Shown: piece after piece, positions 44,724 through 54,944 of the stretch
Position numbering within the stretch: position 1 is the stretch's first letter
Layout: every line of letters starts with the position of its first letter
Assembly (NCBI GenBank): GCA_905221605.1
Contig: CAJNDS010002326.1
Location: forward strand, 310,001 to 374,000
From: Symbiodinium natans
Taxonomy: Eukaryota > Sar > Dinophyceae > Suessiales > Symbiodiniaceae
Reading direction: 5' to 3'
DNA length: 64,000 nt
Position numbers and translations under genes: made by a program
Notes under the pieces: generated by a model
What the model was told of the DNA's origin: nothing
What the model saw: only the letters and a program-made list of their open reading frames with translations
Databases searched by the model: none

Positions 44724-46832
44724 GCGACTCCATGAAATCAAGGCGGAGAGAGAAGCAAAGAGGCGTCGCACACAGCCCGGAGGCCAGGAGGAAGCAGTGG
44801 GTTGAAATCTGGAAAGAAGTTGACTGCACCCCCCCCAATAGACCCGGTCCTGGTTGAAGCAGCCAAAACCTCCCCGCTGCCCCCACTCACAGCGGAGGTG
44901 TTCGTGACCATCCTCAAAAACGTCACCGACAAAGCAGGAGGTTTAGATGGGCTGACGTATGCTGCTCTCAAAAACCTTTCCTGGCAGGCCTATGAGCAGC
45001 TCGCCCAAGCCCTGGGTACGGCTGAAGCCACCGGAGAGGTGCCGCAACACTGGCAGGCCCGTCATGTGGCCCTCCTGGCCAAAAATGCCGACATGGAAAG
45101 GCCCATTACCCTAACATCCATCACATACCGGCTGTGGTGCTTTTGCAGAGCGCAGGTCGTTAAAAAATGGATGAAAGACACAGCAGAGAGGTTCCCATGG
45201 GATAAAGCCTCCCTGGGGAACACATGAGGGGGAGAGGTCAGCAGGGCGGCTAGCAAGCATGCCTGTGCAGTCCTATTGGACTTGCAGACCTTCTACGACA
45301 GTGTCAATTGGACCAAACTGGAGGAAAGAATAGTGGCGACAGGTTTCCCGCCAACTGTAGCCCTCCTTGTCACGCAAGCCTACAGAGGTACGCGATACCT
45401 CGTGGCCGAGGACCTCCTGTCGGAGGGGATCCTCCCTGCCAGAGGCATCCTGGCCGGGTGCGCCTTCGCAACAATGATGGCGAGGGTATACCTCCAGCCA
45501 ATAATGCAAGAGGCCGCTCAGCTCCGACATATCACAGCCCTTGACACGTGGGTTGATGATATTGGAGCGGATTTCGAAGCCAGACATCCAGAGCAGGCAG
45601 CATTTGCGGTCTATGAAGGCTATAAAGCCCTGCGCCGGCTTCTGGAGGGGAGCGACCTCCGTCTTTCCCTCAAGAAGACAGGCTTCCTGCGCCCCACAGC
45701 CGAAGCAGCGGGAGCTCCAAAAGCTGCGCAAGGCAGGAGACCCAGCCTGGACTGTGCCTTGGCCAGAGTCCGACGGGTCAAGGTACAACGAGCCGAAAAG
45801 GCAAAAGAAGCTAAAACAGCTCAGAGTCCCACATACGCCGAGGGGAGGGGTTGCCTCCGTACTCACTTGGGGCCACCAGGCACAGGGCATGCCACCTACC
45901 CGACGCCAAAAACTCCGGTGTGCCCTAGCCGAGCAGTGTGGCAGACAGAAACTGGGCAACCTGGAGGTGGCGTTGTCCTCCGTTGGAGACAAGTACCAGG
46001 ACCCGGGATCGGGTCCAGCAAGTAGAGGCCTGGTTCAAACTAAAGACCTTCTGGAGCGAACATGGGGCCTCACGGTCCAGAGGCTGGAAGAGGCCAACAG
46101 CAGATGGCAACTAGTAAGGGGCCCCCTAGGAGCCACAGTTGCCTAGGTCAAGCAGATAGGTTGGCACCCCAGAGGCAGCCACGAATGGCAAGACACAAAA
46201 GGCACCAGCTACACCATGCACACCCCGCCGCCGGAGTGTCGAGTCTTGGACCTCCTCCAACAAACCTACCAGCAGAAAGTAAACCACCGTATCGCCACCG
46301 GTCTCGTGGCTTCCAAGCTTCAGGAAGGAGTAGATTGGACGGTGGGGCGGAGATGATTGGGGGAGTTCAAAAAAGAAGGGCGCACCAGCAAGGCGGCGGC
46401 TTTAAGGTGTGTGTGGCAAGGTGCCCTGGTGTGCAGTCAAAACTCGGCTGTTAAAGTGTGCCCTCGCTGCCACAAGGAAGCAGATTGGGAGCATGTGCTC
46501 CTAGACTGCGCCTGGCGGGAAGCCCAAAACTGGAGCTCACAATGGTTCAAAGAGGGCTGCCCCGCCCAAAACCAAATGGGAGGTACATCCTCCAAAAGAG
46601 GAGGAGCCCATTTTCACGGGCGTTTGGGCAGCCAAAGAGCCCATCAGCGACCCCAGAGCTCATGTATGGCACGGATGCCAGTGGAGGTCCCTACACGGCG
46701 GACCCCAGACTTAGAAGAGTGGCTCACAAGTGCAGCTAGTGCGATCATGGGCCGGTTTCTGGGGCTCAGACGGTCTTCCGTGGAAAGCTGTGCGCCGTCC
46801 TGCAATTGGCGCGATTCACCAAAGGCCCATGC
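44724..46832 (+). mobile_element. LINE-3, 5'-truncated and internally deleted copy
   Basis: Starts inside ORF1 (HEIKAEREAKRRRT) right after an A-run and junction motif, then skips to the segment before the RT (ARRKQWVEIWKEVD). 44,802-45,227 encodes RT N-terminal blocks (DKAGGLDGLTYAALKNL, RPITLTSITYRLWC). A short deletion with a stop follows. 45,276-45,700 encodes the palm (LDLQTFYDSVNW, ILAGCAFATMMARVYLQPIM, LDTWVDDIGADFE, LSLKKTGFL). The remainder is the post-RT and RNase H region in shifting frames (YGTDASGGPYTADPRLRRV at about 46,664). It ends at 46,832-46,845 against the 3' side of the inverted LINE-1. Confidence 0.9.
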
Positions 46833-46844
46833 CGGGGGCGCCTG

Positions 46845-47212
46845 CTCTGCCACGGAAGCAGGCTCTGCGCTGGTTTCGGAGGTATCCCCTCCTGAACTCT
46901 GGGCCTGGTCCCAGTCTCGGGAGGCCCCCCACCAGCTGGAGGACCACCCTCCGGACCAATGCTCGTCCCCCCATTGCTGCCATCCTTCCCATTCTTGGCA
47001 GCACGAGGCGGTGGCCTGGGTGGGACCCTTTGGGCTGCCTCGGAAACAGCCTGTTGCCTCTGGGCCCTGGCTTTCTTGCCCGGCCTGTTCCTTTGTCTCT
47101 GCAGGGTGTAGTCATCTACGTACCTCTGCGCCGGGGTCCTGCGTTCCAACAGGAACTCTCCCTTGCCTTGGGCTTTTCCGGCTGCCTGTTTGGAGGAGGA
47201 ACCTCCCTCTTT
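46845..47212 (-). pseudogene. LINE-1 downstream frame, N-terminal part
   Basis: Continues the ORF2 frame after its TAG (47,213-47,215) and encodes TPAQRYVDDYTLQRQRNRPG, KKARAQRQQAVSEAAQRVPP and an acidic, Gly/Pro-rich segment. The same segment is complete in LINE-2 at 54.9-55.6 kb. The function is unknown; the low-complexity basic and acidic stretches suggest a flexible linker or RNA-binding region. Confidence 0.6.
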
Positions 47213-48856
47213 CTACTCTCCCAAGCTTAGCCCCCGGAGGCTGCCCCTCCCCTGCCGGTGCTGTGGTTGGTGGTTCCTGGTTGCTTTCCTCCTTCGCCTC
47301 GGCAGGGGCCGCTTGGAGGAGGCACTGGCTTGGGAGGGTAGCCCCTCCTGAGTGTCGGCGCCGGTGGGGTGGTTCAGAGCCTCTTGCTCCGGGGACGCCC
47401 CACCCTCCGGTTTTTCTCCTTCACTCTTCACTGGGGCCTCCTGGGCCTCCTGGCCCTGGGAGGGCAGGTCCTCCTGTTTCACTTCCGCCATTGCGCACAG
47501 GGGGGCCCCTTCTACTGGCTTGGCTGCCTGTGCTGGCTGAAAAAGGCTGCGGATGGGATTTGTTGTTTCGGGCTTGAATTGCGACTTACATCGGGAATCC
47601 TTTTTAAAACTACAAGCAGCAGCAAGTTTTTGCGAAACCGTTTGGGTTTTAAGGGACAGCTGGCCTCCACAACCCTCACACAGCCAAAGCTGCCTAGTTC
47701 CTAAAAGTTTCAAAACATGCGTGACATGTACCCCTTCGATCGCAACCCTCCCTTGATGCGCACATTGGTGTGCTGCCAGTGCCTCTAAGGTCTTGCGGTT
47801 TTTCGTGTGCAAAAGTTTTAGCTGGCACTGGGCACACCGGAGGTTGTGACCTTCCCACTCCCAGGCATGTACGGATTTGGTCCGGACCAGCTCCTGGAAC
47901 CATTCCTGCTGGGTAGTGGTGTGGCCACGACCTATGTTGGATCCAATCCGCTTTTTGCAGGGCCTGGCAGTGGCCTCGGGGTGCTTGCGGGCCTGCTTTT
48001 CCTGCAGGAAGACCTTGTAGACTGGGTGCTGATTTTCCCCTACAGCGGTGAGGATCTTTTCAGCCCTGCTCGCCAGGAACTCTTGGGCCTTTTTGCTGCA
48101 ATGGTCCTGATACTGACTGGCTGCCCGGGCATCAGGGCGAGCCAGCTCGGCCGCTTTTTCCCCACACAGTTTATCTGCCAGGTCATTGACCTGCTGTCTC
48201 CACGAGTTTTCCGCACCAACCTTCCGGAGGAACTCCTCCTCTGAAACATGGGACGGAACCCATTTCATTTTGAGGCGGTTGACATCCGTGGCTTGCAGCT
48301 CCCACCAGATGTCACCGTGGGTTTTCCCCGGCTTTGGGCTGCGGACTCGTTTCGGGACACCAAGGCAGTCTAGTGTCGTGTCAATCGGGCCTTCGGTATA
48401 GCGGGCCAGCTGCAAAACTGCATACATCTCACCCCGAAAAACCGTCTGTGGTCCAGGGACTTGGCCGACGATTGCCCCGACCTGGACATAGTCTTGGCCC
48501 TGCTTTTTGCAGGCCACCACTGCGTAGGCTACCTTCCGGAGTCTCGGGTCCGCCGTGAAAGGGCCACCGCTAGCATCTGTGCCATAAACAAGCTCCGGGT
48601 CACTGAACGGCTCTTTGTCAGCCCATATGCCCAAAAGATGGGATTGTCTTCCTGGGGAGGTGGTGCCTGCCATTCGGGTTTGGGCGGGAGGCCCCTGGTC
48701 CACAGCGATCGCGGGCCTTGGGCCCTGCCTTCTTGGAACCATGCTGGCAGCTCCCAGTTCTGGGCTTCCCACCAGGCACAATCCAAGAGCACATGCTCCC
48801 AGTCCGCTTCCTGGTGGCCGGGGGCACACCTTGACGGCAGAGTTCTGGCTGCACAC
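47213..48856 (-). pseudogene. LINE-1 ORF2 third part: RNase H and Cys-rich tail
   Basis: The genuine part begins after about residue 75, where it joins the preceding frame. RNase H signatures are LVYGTDASGGPFTADPRL (first Asp), QTVFRGEMYAVLQL (Glu), MKWVPSHVSEEEF (His) and QVNDLADKLCGEKA (last Asp). The tail has Cys/His pairs: LRCAQCQLKLLHTKNRKTLE, AAHQCAHQG and LWLCEGCGGQLSLKT. A Glu/Pro-rich stretch follows and ends in LGE at TAG (47,213). RNase H would remove the RNA strand of the cDNA hybrid. The frame itself is intact here but out of register with the RT frame upstream. Confidence 0.85.
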
Positions 48857-49917
48857 CAGGGCACCCTGCCAAACCTCAGGGCAGCTGCTTTCGTGGTTCG
48901 CCCTTCTTTCTTAAAACCCCCCAACAGTTTCCTCCCTACTGTCCAATCTATTCCCCCTTTTAGCTCAGGAGCAGCGAGGCCGGTGGCGATGCGGCGGTCT
49001 ACTTCTTCCTGATAAGTTTGCTGGAGGAGGCCAAGGACACGACACTCCTGCTGTGGGGTGTGCATGGTGTGCCTGGCGCCCCGGGTGTCCAGCCACTCAT
49101 CACTGTCTCTAGGATGCCAACCCAGGTCGAGCAGGTATGCAACGGTAGCTGCAAGAGGGCCCTTAACCATTTGCCACCGGCTGCTGGCTTCCTCCAGTTT
49201 TTGGACTGTAAGGCCCCAGGTTCTTTCCAGCAGGTCTTCCTTGCCGGCCCACCTTTTCTTGAGCTGGAACCAGGCTTCAACTTGCTGGACCATCAGCGTG
49301 CGACCCGGATCCTGGTACCTGTCGCTTACAGAGGACAGAGCCACCTCCAGGTTGCCCATTTTCTGTCTGCCACACTGCTCAGCCAAGGCAGTCCGGAGCT
49401 TCTGTCTCCGGGTGGGCGGCATTCCCTGGGCTTGGTGGCCCCAAGTAAGGACGGAGGCAACCCCTCCCCTGAAGAGGCGGACCTTGGCCGGCACACCCAA
49501 AACTCTCAGTTGTTTCAACTTCTTCTGCCGTTGGCCCGCTTTGTGCCTGCGGGCTCTTTGCACCTTGACCCGCCGGACCCGACCCAGGGCACAGTCCAGG
49601 CCTAAATCCTTCATGCTGTCACAGATAGCCGGGTCCCCATCTTTGCGCAGCTTCTGTAGCTCCCTCCTGGCTTCTGCAGTGGTGCGCAGGAAGCCTGTTT
49701 TCTTCAGGGACAAACGGAGGTCACTACCTTCCAGAAGCCGGCGAAGGGTTTTGTAACCTTCATAGACCGCAAATGCTGCCTGCTCAGGATGCCGTGCTTC
49801 GAAATCCGCTCCAATGTCATCCACCCAGGTGTCTAGGCGGTGACACTGTGGAGCTGAGCGGCTGCTTGCATTATTGGCTGGAGGTAAACCCTGGCCATCA
49901 TTGTTGCGAAAGGGCAC
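48529..49917 (-). pseudogene. LINE-1 ORF2 second part: RT motif C to post-RT region
   Basis: The coding match starts at RLDTWVDDIGADFEARHPEQ (RT motif C, VDDI, about 49,840) and continues through LSLKKTGFL (motif D), Arg/Lys-rich VKVQRARRHKAGQRQKKLK, GRQKMGNLEVALSSV and DWTVGRKLLGGFKKEGR. A frameshift near 48,870 leads to the RNase H frame; residues after GRTTKAAALR are out of register. The frame change at the motif B/C boundary, relative to LINE-2, is a one-base loss just upstream of the Leu-Asp of motif C. Confidence 0.85.
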
Positions 49918-52730
49918 CCTGCTAGGATGCCCCTCGCAGGGAGGATCCCCTCCGAAAGGAGATCCTCTGCCACGAGATATCTCGTTCCCCGGTAGACTTG
50001 CATGACCAGGAGGGCTAGAGCTGGCGGAAATCCGGTCGCCACTATCCGCTCCTCCAATTTGGTCCAGTTAACACTGTCATAGAAAGTCTGCAGGTCCAGA
50101 AGGACCGCACAGGCATGTTTGTTAGCTGCGCGGCTAACCTCTCCTCTCAGGAGTCTCTGCATGCCTGTTTCTAGACAAGTGTTACCCGGGGAGGCTTTAT
50201 CCCATGGGAACTGCTCTGCAGTTTCTCGCATCCATTTTTTGACGACCAGCGCTCTGCAGAAGCACCAAAGCCGATAGGTGATGGATGTGAGGGTTATGGG
50301 CCTTTCTATGTCAGCATTTTTGGGCAGGAGTGCCACATGGTGCGCCTGCCAATGCTGTGGCGCCACTCCTGTGGCTTCAGCCAAGTTCAGGGCTTGGGTG
50401 AGCTGCTCATAGGCCGGTCCAGGGAGGTTTTTGAGGGCAGCATAGGTGAGCCCATCAAGACCTCCTGCTTTGTCGGTGACATTCTTGAGGATGGCCTCAA
50501 GCACGTCTGCTGTTATTTTAAACAGCGGGGAGGACTTTGCAGCATCCAGCAGGGTCTGGCCGATCGGGGGGGAAAATTCTACCTCTCCCCAAATAGCGAC
50601 CCATTGCTTCCTCCTGGCCCCTGGGCGCTCTTTGTGTGGGAGGTTTTGGAAGGGCCGATCCAGGACTCTCTCACTCTTCTTGAGAGAACTGTAGAGAGGT
50701 CTCATCCCTTTCGCTAATCCCGCTTGGAGCCAGTCCTTGTACTGGGCCTGCTGCTCCTTGGCTCTCTGCATTTGGAGGGCCGCCTCCTTGTGTCTGGCCA
50801 CAACACTCAAGGACCGCCACTGTGGTGCTGTTGCTGAACATTGCCGGTACAGTTCTGTGAGGAAGGCAGTACCTTCAGCAATGTCTTGGCAGGCTTGGAG
50901 AGTGCCTAGGTCCGGTAGGTGCTGCTGGGAGGCTGGCACCTCTTCCAGGATTCTGGCTATGCGTGCCCACCAGCCCACTTCAGAGCCTTTGGGGGCAGTG
51001 GAAGGGCGCTGCAAGACTAAGGGTCCCCATTGGGCCTGCACACACCACCCTCTGCCAGTCCTCGGAGCTTCGTGGCAGTGCTCCAGGCTGGCCGCCCAGG
51101 TCGCCAGCTGCCAGGTGCTCTGGTCCTCTTGGGCACAGGTCCTGTCCATTATGGCGAAATGGGAGGGTTGGACCTCTTGCCATTCCTGGTTTTTGAGGTC
51201 TGCTGTGAGTTTCGGGAACTGGGGAAGTTTCCAGGATTTCCATTCGCTGGCACCGTCCTTGACTTTGAGGTGCAAGGCTGCATGTGGTTTCCACGGGACT
51301 GCCCAGGTAGCAGACAACTCCACCAAGGCTTCCAGGCTCCTACTCACTACCCCAAAATCCAGCTCCGCCCCATGGTTGCAAGTAGCTTCTCCAGTGGCTA
51401 CCATTCTCCCCCGCATCACCTGAATCAGCGCTGTGTCCTGAACTTCAGTCGGGTCCAGGCAGTCCCCCAAGATGATCCAGGGCTCTGGGAGGGTTCTTAC
51501 GAACGCCACCAGAGAGGATAGCACCTCTGCATTTGTGGGACCATTCAGGCCTTCCGTGTCCCTCAGGTAGAGGGACACAATCGTGTAGTCCCACCGTCTT
51601 TGTCTCAGACCCACGGCTGTGTAGCCCGCCCCTTTGCATTGGTAGGTGGCTTTTTGCCACACGCCGCTATTTTTGGGAAAGGCACAAGCAGTGCCCCCCA
51701 ACCTTGTGCCCTTGTCCGACAGGGAGGCCGGCTCAGCATAGAGATCCCATCCTAGGGATTGCAGTGTGGCTCGCCTTCCATGCAGCAGTTCCGGTGTGAG
51801 GTGGGTTTCCTGCAGACACACCACCTTGGCTTTGGAGGAGGTTACCCACTCCAACGCCCCGTTGTTGAAACTGGTGACATTGGCGCTCATGATGCTGAGA
51901 TACTGGTCAGGCGAGGCGGAAGGTTTAACCTTCTCATGGCTGGGCGCTTCTGAGTCGGTGCCCTCGCCATGCGCAAGGTCGTCCTCTCGTTCCTGCTGGC
52001 CCAGCACCTGTTTCGGTGGCAGGGGCTCCTCACTCTTGGGGAGCTCAGAGGTTATCACCTCCTTTGCCTGTTGGATGGCTTTCCCGGTGACATCCTCTCC
52101 TTGCTCTAGGGCTTGCAGGACCATCCTGCACCAACCCCAGGCCAGGGAGTCCTCCGCCATCACCTCCTCTTGGGCTTCGATGAAGCTTAGAAGGGTGGCT
52201 TCCTTCGCCTGGAAGGGGCTCGCTTGGTCTTCCAGGAGGCTGACCACCTCCTGCCATGTCATCTCCGAACCCAATTCTTCTGGGCTGCAGGGGGAAGGTT
52301 TCACCTTCTGGGCTTCATCATGCCATTGTGGTGGGGGGGGGCCTGGGGTAACCAGAGGGTTCCCATCAGGGTTCACCTCCCACAGTGGCTTCATTTGTTC
52401 GTCGTCTGCTGGTGCCTCATCATCTGTAAGGTCCAGCTTGAAAAACTTTGGTCCTGTGATCGGAACGCTTTCGGGCGACTCCTTTCCAGGCCGACAAAAG
52501 TGGCTGGGCTTCTGCCAGCCTTGCTCACAACCACTGCTATCTGCAGTAAGTTGTTTCCCCAAGGCCTCCCTCAATCTTTTCCCATGTAGATTGATGTGAG
52601 CACCTCGCTTGTAGTATTCAGCACATGCAACCAGGAACTGCTGGGCAGTTCGCAGCATGTGTTCCAGCCCTGGGCTGGGGTCGCACATTGGCTCTGTGGG
52701 GCCCTTGCTTTGGGGCTCCAGGCCCCACAC
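49833..52730 (-). CDS. LINE-1 ORF2 first part: endonuclease and RT fingers/palm (965 codons)
   Basis: The longest uninterrupted frame in the window. Residues 1-270: linker region (GLEHMLRTAQQFLVACAEYY, acidic segments). About 275-500: endonuclease/exonuclease/phosphatase fold, with SIMSANVTSFNNG, VVCLQETHLTPE, WDYTIVSLYLRD and CNHGAELDFGVVSRS. The conserved GDWN motif is damaged, reading ILGDCLDPTE where LINE-2 has ILGDWNLDPTE. About 500-720: connecting region. About 720-965: RT blocks TDKAGGLDGLTYAALKNLPG, LPKNADIERPITLTSITYRL, VLLDLQTFYDSVNW (motif A Asp) and ILAGCPFATMMARVYLQ (motif B). It stops just before motif C by frameshift. The start is uncertain: the frame opens at GTG and may be reached from ORF1. 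Confidence 0.9.
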   Translation of the reverse strand: MWGLEPQSKGPTEPMCDPSPGLEHMLRTAQQFLVACAEYYKRGAHINLHGKRLREALGKQLTADSSGCEQGWQKPSHFCRPGKESPESVPITGPKFFKLDLTDDEAPADDEQMKPLWEVNPDGNPLVTPGPPPPQWHDEAQKVKPSPCSPEELGSEMTWQEVVSLLEDQASPFQAKEATLLSFIEAQEEVMAEDSLAWGWCRMVLQALEQGEDVTGKAIQQAKEVITSELPKSEEPLPPKQVLGQQEREDDLAHGEGTDSEAPSHEKVKPSASPDQYLSIMSANVTSFNNGALEWVTSSKAKVVCLQETHLTPELLHGRRATLQSLGWDLYAEPASLSDKGTRLGGTACAFPKNSGVWQKATYQCKGAGYTAVGLRQRRWDYTIVSLYLRDTEGLNGPTNAEVLSSLVAFVRTLPEPWIILGDCLDPTEVQDTALIQVMRGRMVATGEATCNHGAELDFGVVSRSLEALVELSATWAVPWKPHAALHLKVKDGASEWKSWKLPQFPKLTADLKNQEWQEVQPSHFAIMDRTCAQEDQSTWQLATWAASLEHCHEAPRTGRGWCVQAQWGPLVLQRPSTAPKGSEVGWWARIARILEEVPASQQHLPDLGTLQACQDIAEGTAFLTELYRQCSATAPQWRSLSVVARHKEAALQMQRAKEQQAQYKDWLQAGLAKGMRPLYSSLKKSERVLDRPFQNLPHKERPGARRKQWVAIWGEVEFSPPIGQTLLDAAKSSPLFKITADVLEAILKNVTDKAGGLDGLTYAALKNLPGPAYEQLTQALNLAEATGVAPQHWQAHHVALLPKNADIERPITLTSITYRLWCFCRALVVKKWMRETAEQFPWDKASPGNTCLETGMQRLLRGEVSRAANKHACAVLLDLQTFYDSVNWTKLEERIVATGFPPALALLVMQVYRGTRYLVAEDLLSEGILPARGILAGCPFATMMARVYLQPIMQAAAQLHSVTA

Positions 52731-53625
52731 GCCGAGTCCCTAAGGCCACCGGGCCCAACCCCGGCGGGGCATTGGCATTGCCGGGAGGCATCCCCTCCTG
52801 GGTGTGCTCCTCAAGGCCCGGAGGGGTGGGGCCCTCCTGTGTGCGACGCCTCTTTGCTTCTCGCTCCGCTTTAATCTCATGGAGTTTCTTCTCTTGCTCC
52901 TCGTTGAGGCTTACCCCCAGTTCATGGAGGATGCTGTCGACCTCCATGTCCGCAGCGGATTCGCAGAAGACTTTCTCTTTGAGTAGGCCTGAGCTTGCCT
53001 CGACTGCCTTCTGTGCCCTCTCAGCTTGCTCATTCAGCACGATCATTTCTTGTAGAAGCTGCCTTAATGACTCCTTCGCCATGTCGATGCGCTTCTGCAG
53101 GCCAATCTTTTGATCAGCAATGTGCTTGAGCTTGCCAGCTGCGCTTTGCCAGCTCTGGCTGGCCTGGCTTGCAGCTTGGGAGGGCGTCACCTCCTGGCTG
53201 GCCTTGAGGCCTTTCAGGTAGGCTTTGACCTCCTCCGGCAGGGCGGCTTCATGCTTCTGGCACAGGTCTGTGAGGTCGTCCACCTCTTCCTTGACCTGTG
53301 CCTTGGGTGGTTTGTACCCGGCCTCCTGGAGGTTCTTTTGCGCCTCTTCAGGCACATTGTCCCATGCCACTCCAAGGGCTTGCAGGACCTTGTTCGGCAG
53401 TGGTGTTTTCGGAGTCTTGGGCTTCTTTGGCGGCTGCCAGTAAGCGGCCTCAGCCACTGTGGGCCATTGTGGCTTCCACTGGCTCCAGTTCTGTCTCGCC
53501 TTGCGAATGCTGTTTGCCCAGGGCGTTCTGCATTTCTTGCAGAGCATGTGCGGCTGAGCCTTGTCCGCCCAAATCCATCCTGTGCAGCTTTTGCCACTGC
53601 AACAGATGTACTCGCGGGGGGCCAT
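52618..53625 (-). CDS. LINE-1 ORF1: Cys-rich N-terminus and coiled coil
   Basis: Starts MAPREYICCSGKSCTGWIWA at 53,625, followed by MLCKKCRTPWANSIRKA; the two Cys pairs look like a zinc ribbon. A basic Lys/Pro-rich segment follows (PPKKPKTPKTPLPNKVLQAL). The C-terminal half is a predicted coiled coil (KRIDMAKESLRQLLQEMIVL to EEQEKKLHEIKAEREAKRRR). ORF1 proteins of LINEs typically bind element RNA. LINE-2 carries the same ATG at 61,535, supporting this start over the in-frame ATG nine codons upstream. The last 30 codons are out of frame relative to LINE-2 because of one extra T near 52,742, so the reading overlaps ORF2. Confidence 0.88.
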   Translation of the reverse strand: MAPREYICCSGKSCTGWIWADKAQPHMLCKKCRTPWANSIRKARQNWSQWKPQWPTVAEAAYWQPPKKPKTPKTPLPNKVLQALGVAWDNVPEEAQKNLQEAGYKPPKAQVKEEVDDLTDLCQKHEAALPEEVKAYLKGLKASQEVTPSQAASQASQSWQSAAGKLKHIADQKIGLQKRIDMAKESLRQLLQEMIVLNEQAERAQKAVEASSGLLKEKVFCESAADMEVDSILHELGVSLNEEQEKKLHEIKAEREAKRRRTQEGPTPPGLEEHTQEGMPPGNANAPPGLGPVALGTRRVGPGAPKQGPHRANVRPQPRAGTHAANCPAVPGCMC

Positions 53626-53716
53626 GGCTAAGAGGAAGGCACCTCTGGGCAAACTGTCCTAGGCTGGCTACCAGGCTAGGAAGGCTGAGACCTCCAAAAC
53701 TTCTCTCAGGCTACTC

Positions 53717-53742
53717 CTTGGGCCGAAAACTTGAGCCATTTG
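53717..53742 (-). other. Tandem spliced-leader remnants at LINE-1 5' end
   Basis: On the minus strand: CAAATGGCTCAAG then TTTTCGGCCCAAG, followed by GAGTAGCC. The first keeps the last nine DinoSL bases; the second is the LINE-2 unit with one substitution. Confidence 0.7.
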
Positions 53743-53744
53743 CG

Positions 53745-53781
53745 AAACAGAACCTGGGTTCAACCCAGGTTCAATTTTTTT
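53745..53781. repeat. AACCTGGGTT/AACCCAGGTT junction between LINE-1 and LINE-2
   Basis: Two inverted copies of the junction motif (AACCTGGGTT and AACCCAGGTT) separate the 5' end of LINE-1 from the A-run of LINE-2 (T run on the plus strand, 53,775-53,782). Confidence 0.8.
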
Positions 53782-53782
53782 T

Positions 53783-54245
53783 CCGAGTTGAGCGAACAAA
53801 ATGCGATCCACCGTCTTGGTGTTTGGGTTACGAAAACCGTGCCTCTGTACTGGCACTCCTGATGGCCCTATTGGCCCTAAGGTACAGGGGAGGAAACAAC
53901 CTCCTCCTAAACTACCATCCTCTTTGGGATGCTACCAGAGGCTGTACCTCATGAGAGGAAAGAAACCTCCTCACAAAACCTCCTTAGGTTTCTGGTGGAA
54001 AAGGTGCAAACCGTGAGGGGAGGGCCAGGGGTGCTCTCTGGCAGCGAGGATGAACCTCTGTTTTCATCCTCTTCGGGATGCTACCAGAGGCTGGTACCTC
54101 ACGAGAGGTTAGGAACCTCCTGACAAAAGGTCCCTCAAGGCCTTTGGTGCACTTTGTGCAGGCTGTCAGAGGGAGGCGGTCAGGGTTCCGCTCCGGTAGC
54201 GAGGATGGTACCTCTTTACTGTCCTCGCTGGGAGGATGCAACCTC
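53783..54245 (-). other. LINE-2 3' UTR and shared terminal tail
   Basis: After the TAG of the C-terminal domain come GAGGTTCATCCTCGCTGCC-type stems and GAGGTACAGCCTCTGGTAGC repeats, several able to fold back. The terminal section has GTACAGAGGCACGG, CCCAAACACCAAGACGGTGG and CTCAACTCGG, then A. This tail is common to LINE-a, LINE-b and (in part) the 1.7-kb element, so it is probably the signal recognised by the LINE RT. Confidence 0.75.
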
Positions 54246-54944
54246 CTAGGCTGCATCAGCTGGTGGTTCCCTCAGTGGAACCAACTCCCAGCGAGGCTCT
54301 TCCATGATGTTGCCGAGGGGTCGTGCTAGCCCATAGTCTGGCGACGGCAACTCATACAGGACTTTCATGTCGATGAGAGCCTCGACAAACACCATGTCCA
54401 TGTTCTTTAACTCCCACAGCAACAGGCTTGCCAGCATGGGGATGCTGGCATGGTGGAGGCTGACCCACCTCTTGACTTTGCTGCTAAGGGTGGGGGAGTC
54501 TTGGTCAAACCACCGGAAGAACGAGACGAGCCGGGTTTGGCTGGGGAAACCATAGTGTTCCCTCGTGCCCCAGTTGGCTACGTCCAGGGACGTTAACCGG
54601 TGGTACTTGGCCATTCCCAAGTACCCCCAGTCATGCTCCCCTTGATCTCGGGGATGGAGGTACCCCTCCGGAAGGCGTAGTCCACACCAGAAGCACAACA
54701 TAATGCACATCTGGAGGAACGAACCGTCCGGCGTTGGGCGGATGGGGGCCACCATCCGCTCAACGGTGAAGGCCTTCAGGTCCTGGGCTGGGAGCCCAGG
54801 CACCTCGACCTGGAGGGTGAACCTCCCGCAGACCTGGGGCCAGGAGTCGAGGGACAGCGCAAAAAGCTCCCACTCGAAGTGGTGGGCATCTTGGGGGCCC
54901 ACCTTCAGGACCCAGCGGGGTTCCCGGTCAAGGGTATACACCAC
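54246..54944 (-). CDS. LINE-2 downstream frame: conserved C-terminal domain, unknown
   Basis: About 230 residues, rich in Trp, Phe and Leu, with the look of a folded domain: HHFEWELFALSLDSWPQVCG, RFTLQVEVPGLPAQDLKAF, CIMLCFWCGLRLPEGYLHP, DWGYLGMAKYHRLTSLDVAN and ELKNMDMVFVEALIDMKVLY. It ends REPPADAA. The same domain is recognisable at 34,500-35,143 and, in part, at 25,390-25,541, so it has been kept over several copies. It is joined to the preceding 55,633-54,905 frame by a frameshift in a C/G run near 54,950. I know no family match; the role could be packaging, RNA binding or targeting. Confidence 0.7.
   Translation of the reverse strand: MVYTLDREPRWVLKVGPQDAHHFEWELFALSLDSWPQVCGRFTLQVEVPGLPAQDLKAFTVERMVAPIRPTPDGSFLQMCIMLCFWCGLRLPEGYLHPRDQGEHDWGYLGMAKYHRLTSLDVANWGTREHYGFPSQTRLVSFFRWFDQDSPTLSSKVKRWVSLHHASIPMLASLLLWELKNMDMVFVEALIDMKVLYELPSPDYGLARPLGNIMEEPRWELVPLREPPADAA

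Larger units (their letters stand above)
46845..53742 (-). mobile_element. LINE-1, long copy with leader remnants, 3' end missing
   Basis: A non-LTR retrotransposon of about 6.9 kb on the minus strand. Order: leader remnants, ORF1, ORF2 (endonuclease, RT, RNase H, Cys-rich tail), then the start of a downstream frame, cut off near 46,845 by inverted LINE-3. RNase H after the RT places it near the I/Tad-type lineages. ORF2 is broken by at least two frameshifts, so the copy is unlikely to be active. Its 5' end lies about 40 bases from the A-run of LINE-2, so the two copies are tandem. Confidence 0.92.

Noticed and set aside
51766-52599. 277-codon plus-strand frame, with similar ones at 53,298-53,954, 55,202-55,885 and 57,373-58,071
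   Set aside because: They lie antisense to LINE coding frames whose domains are clear, and have no domains of their own.
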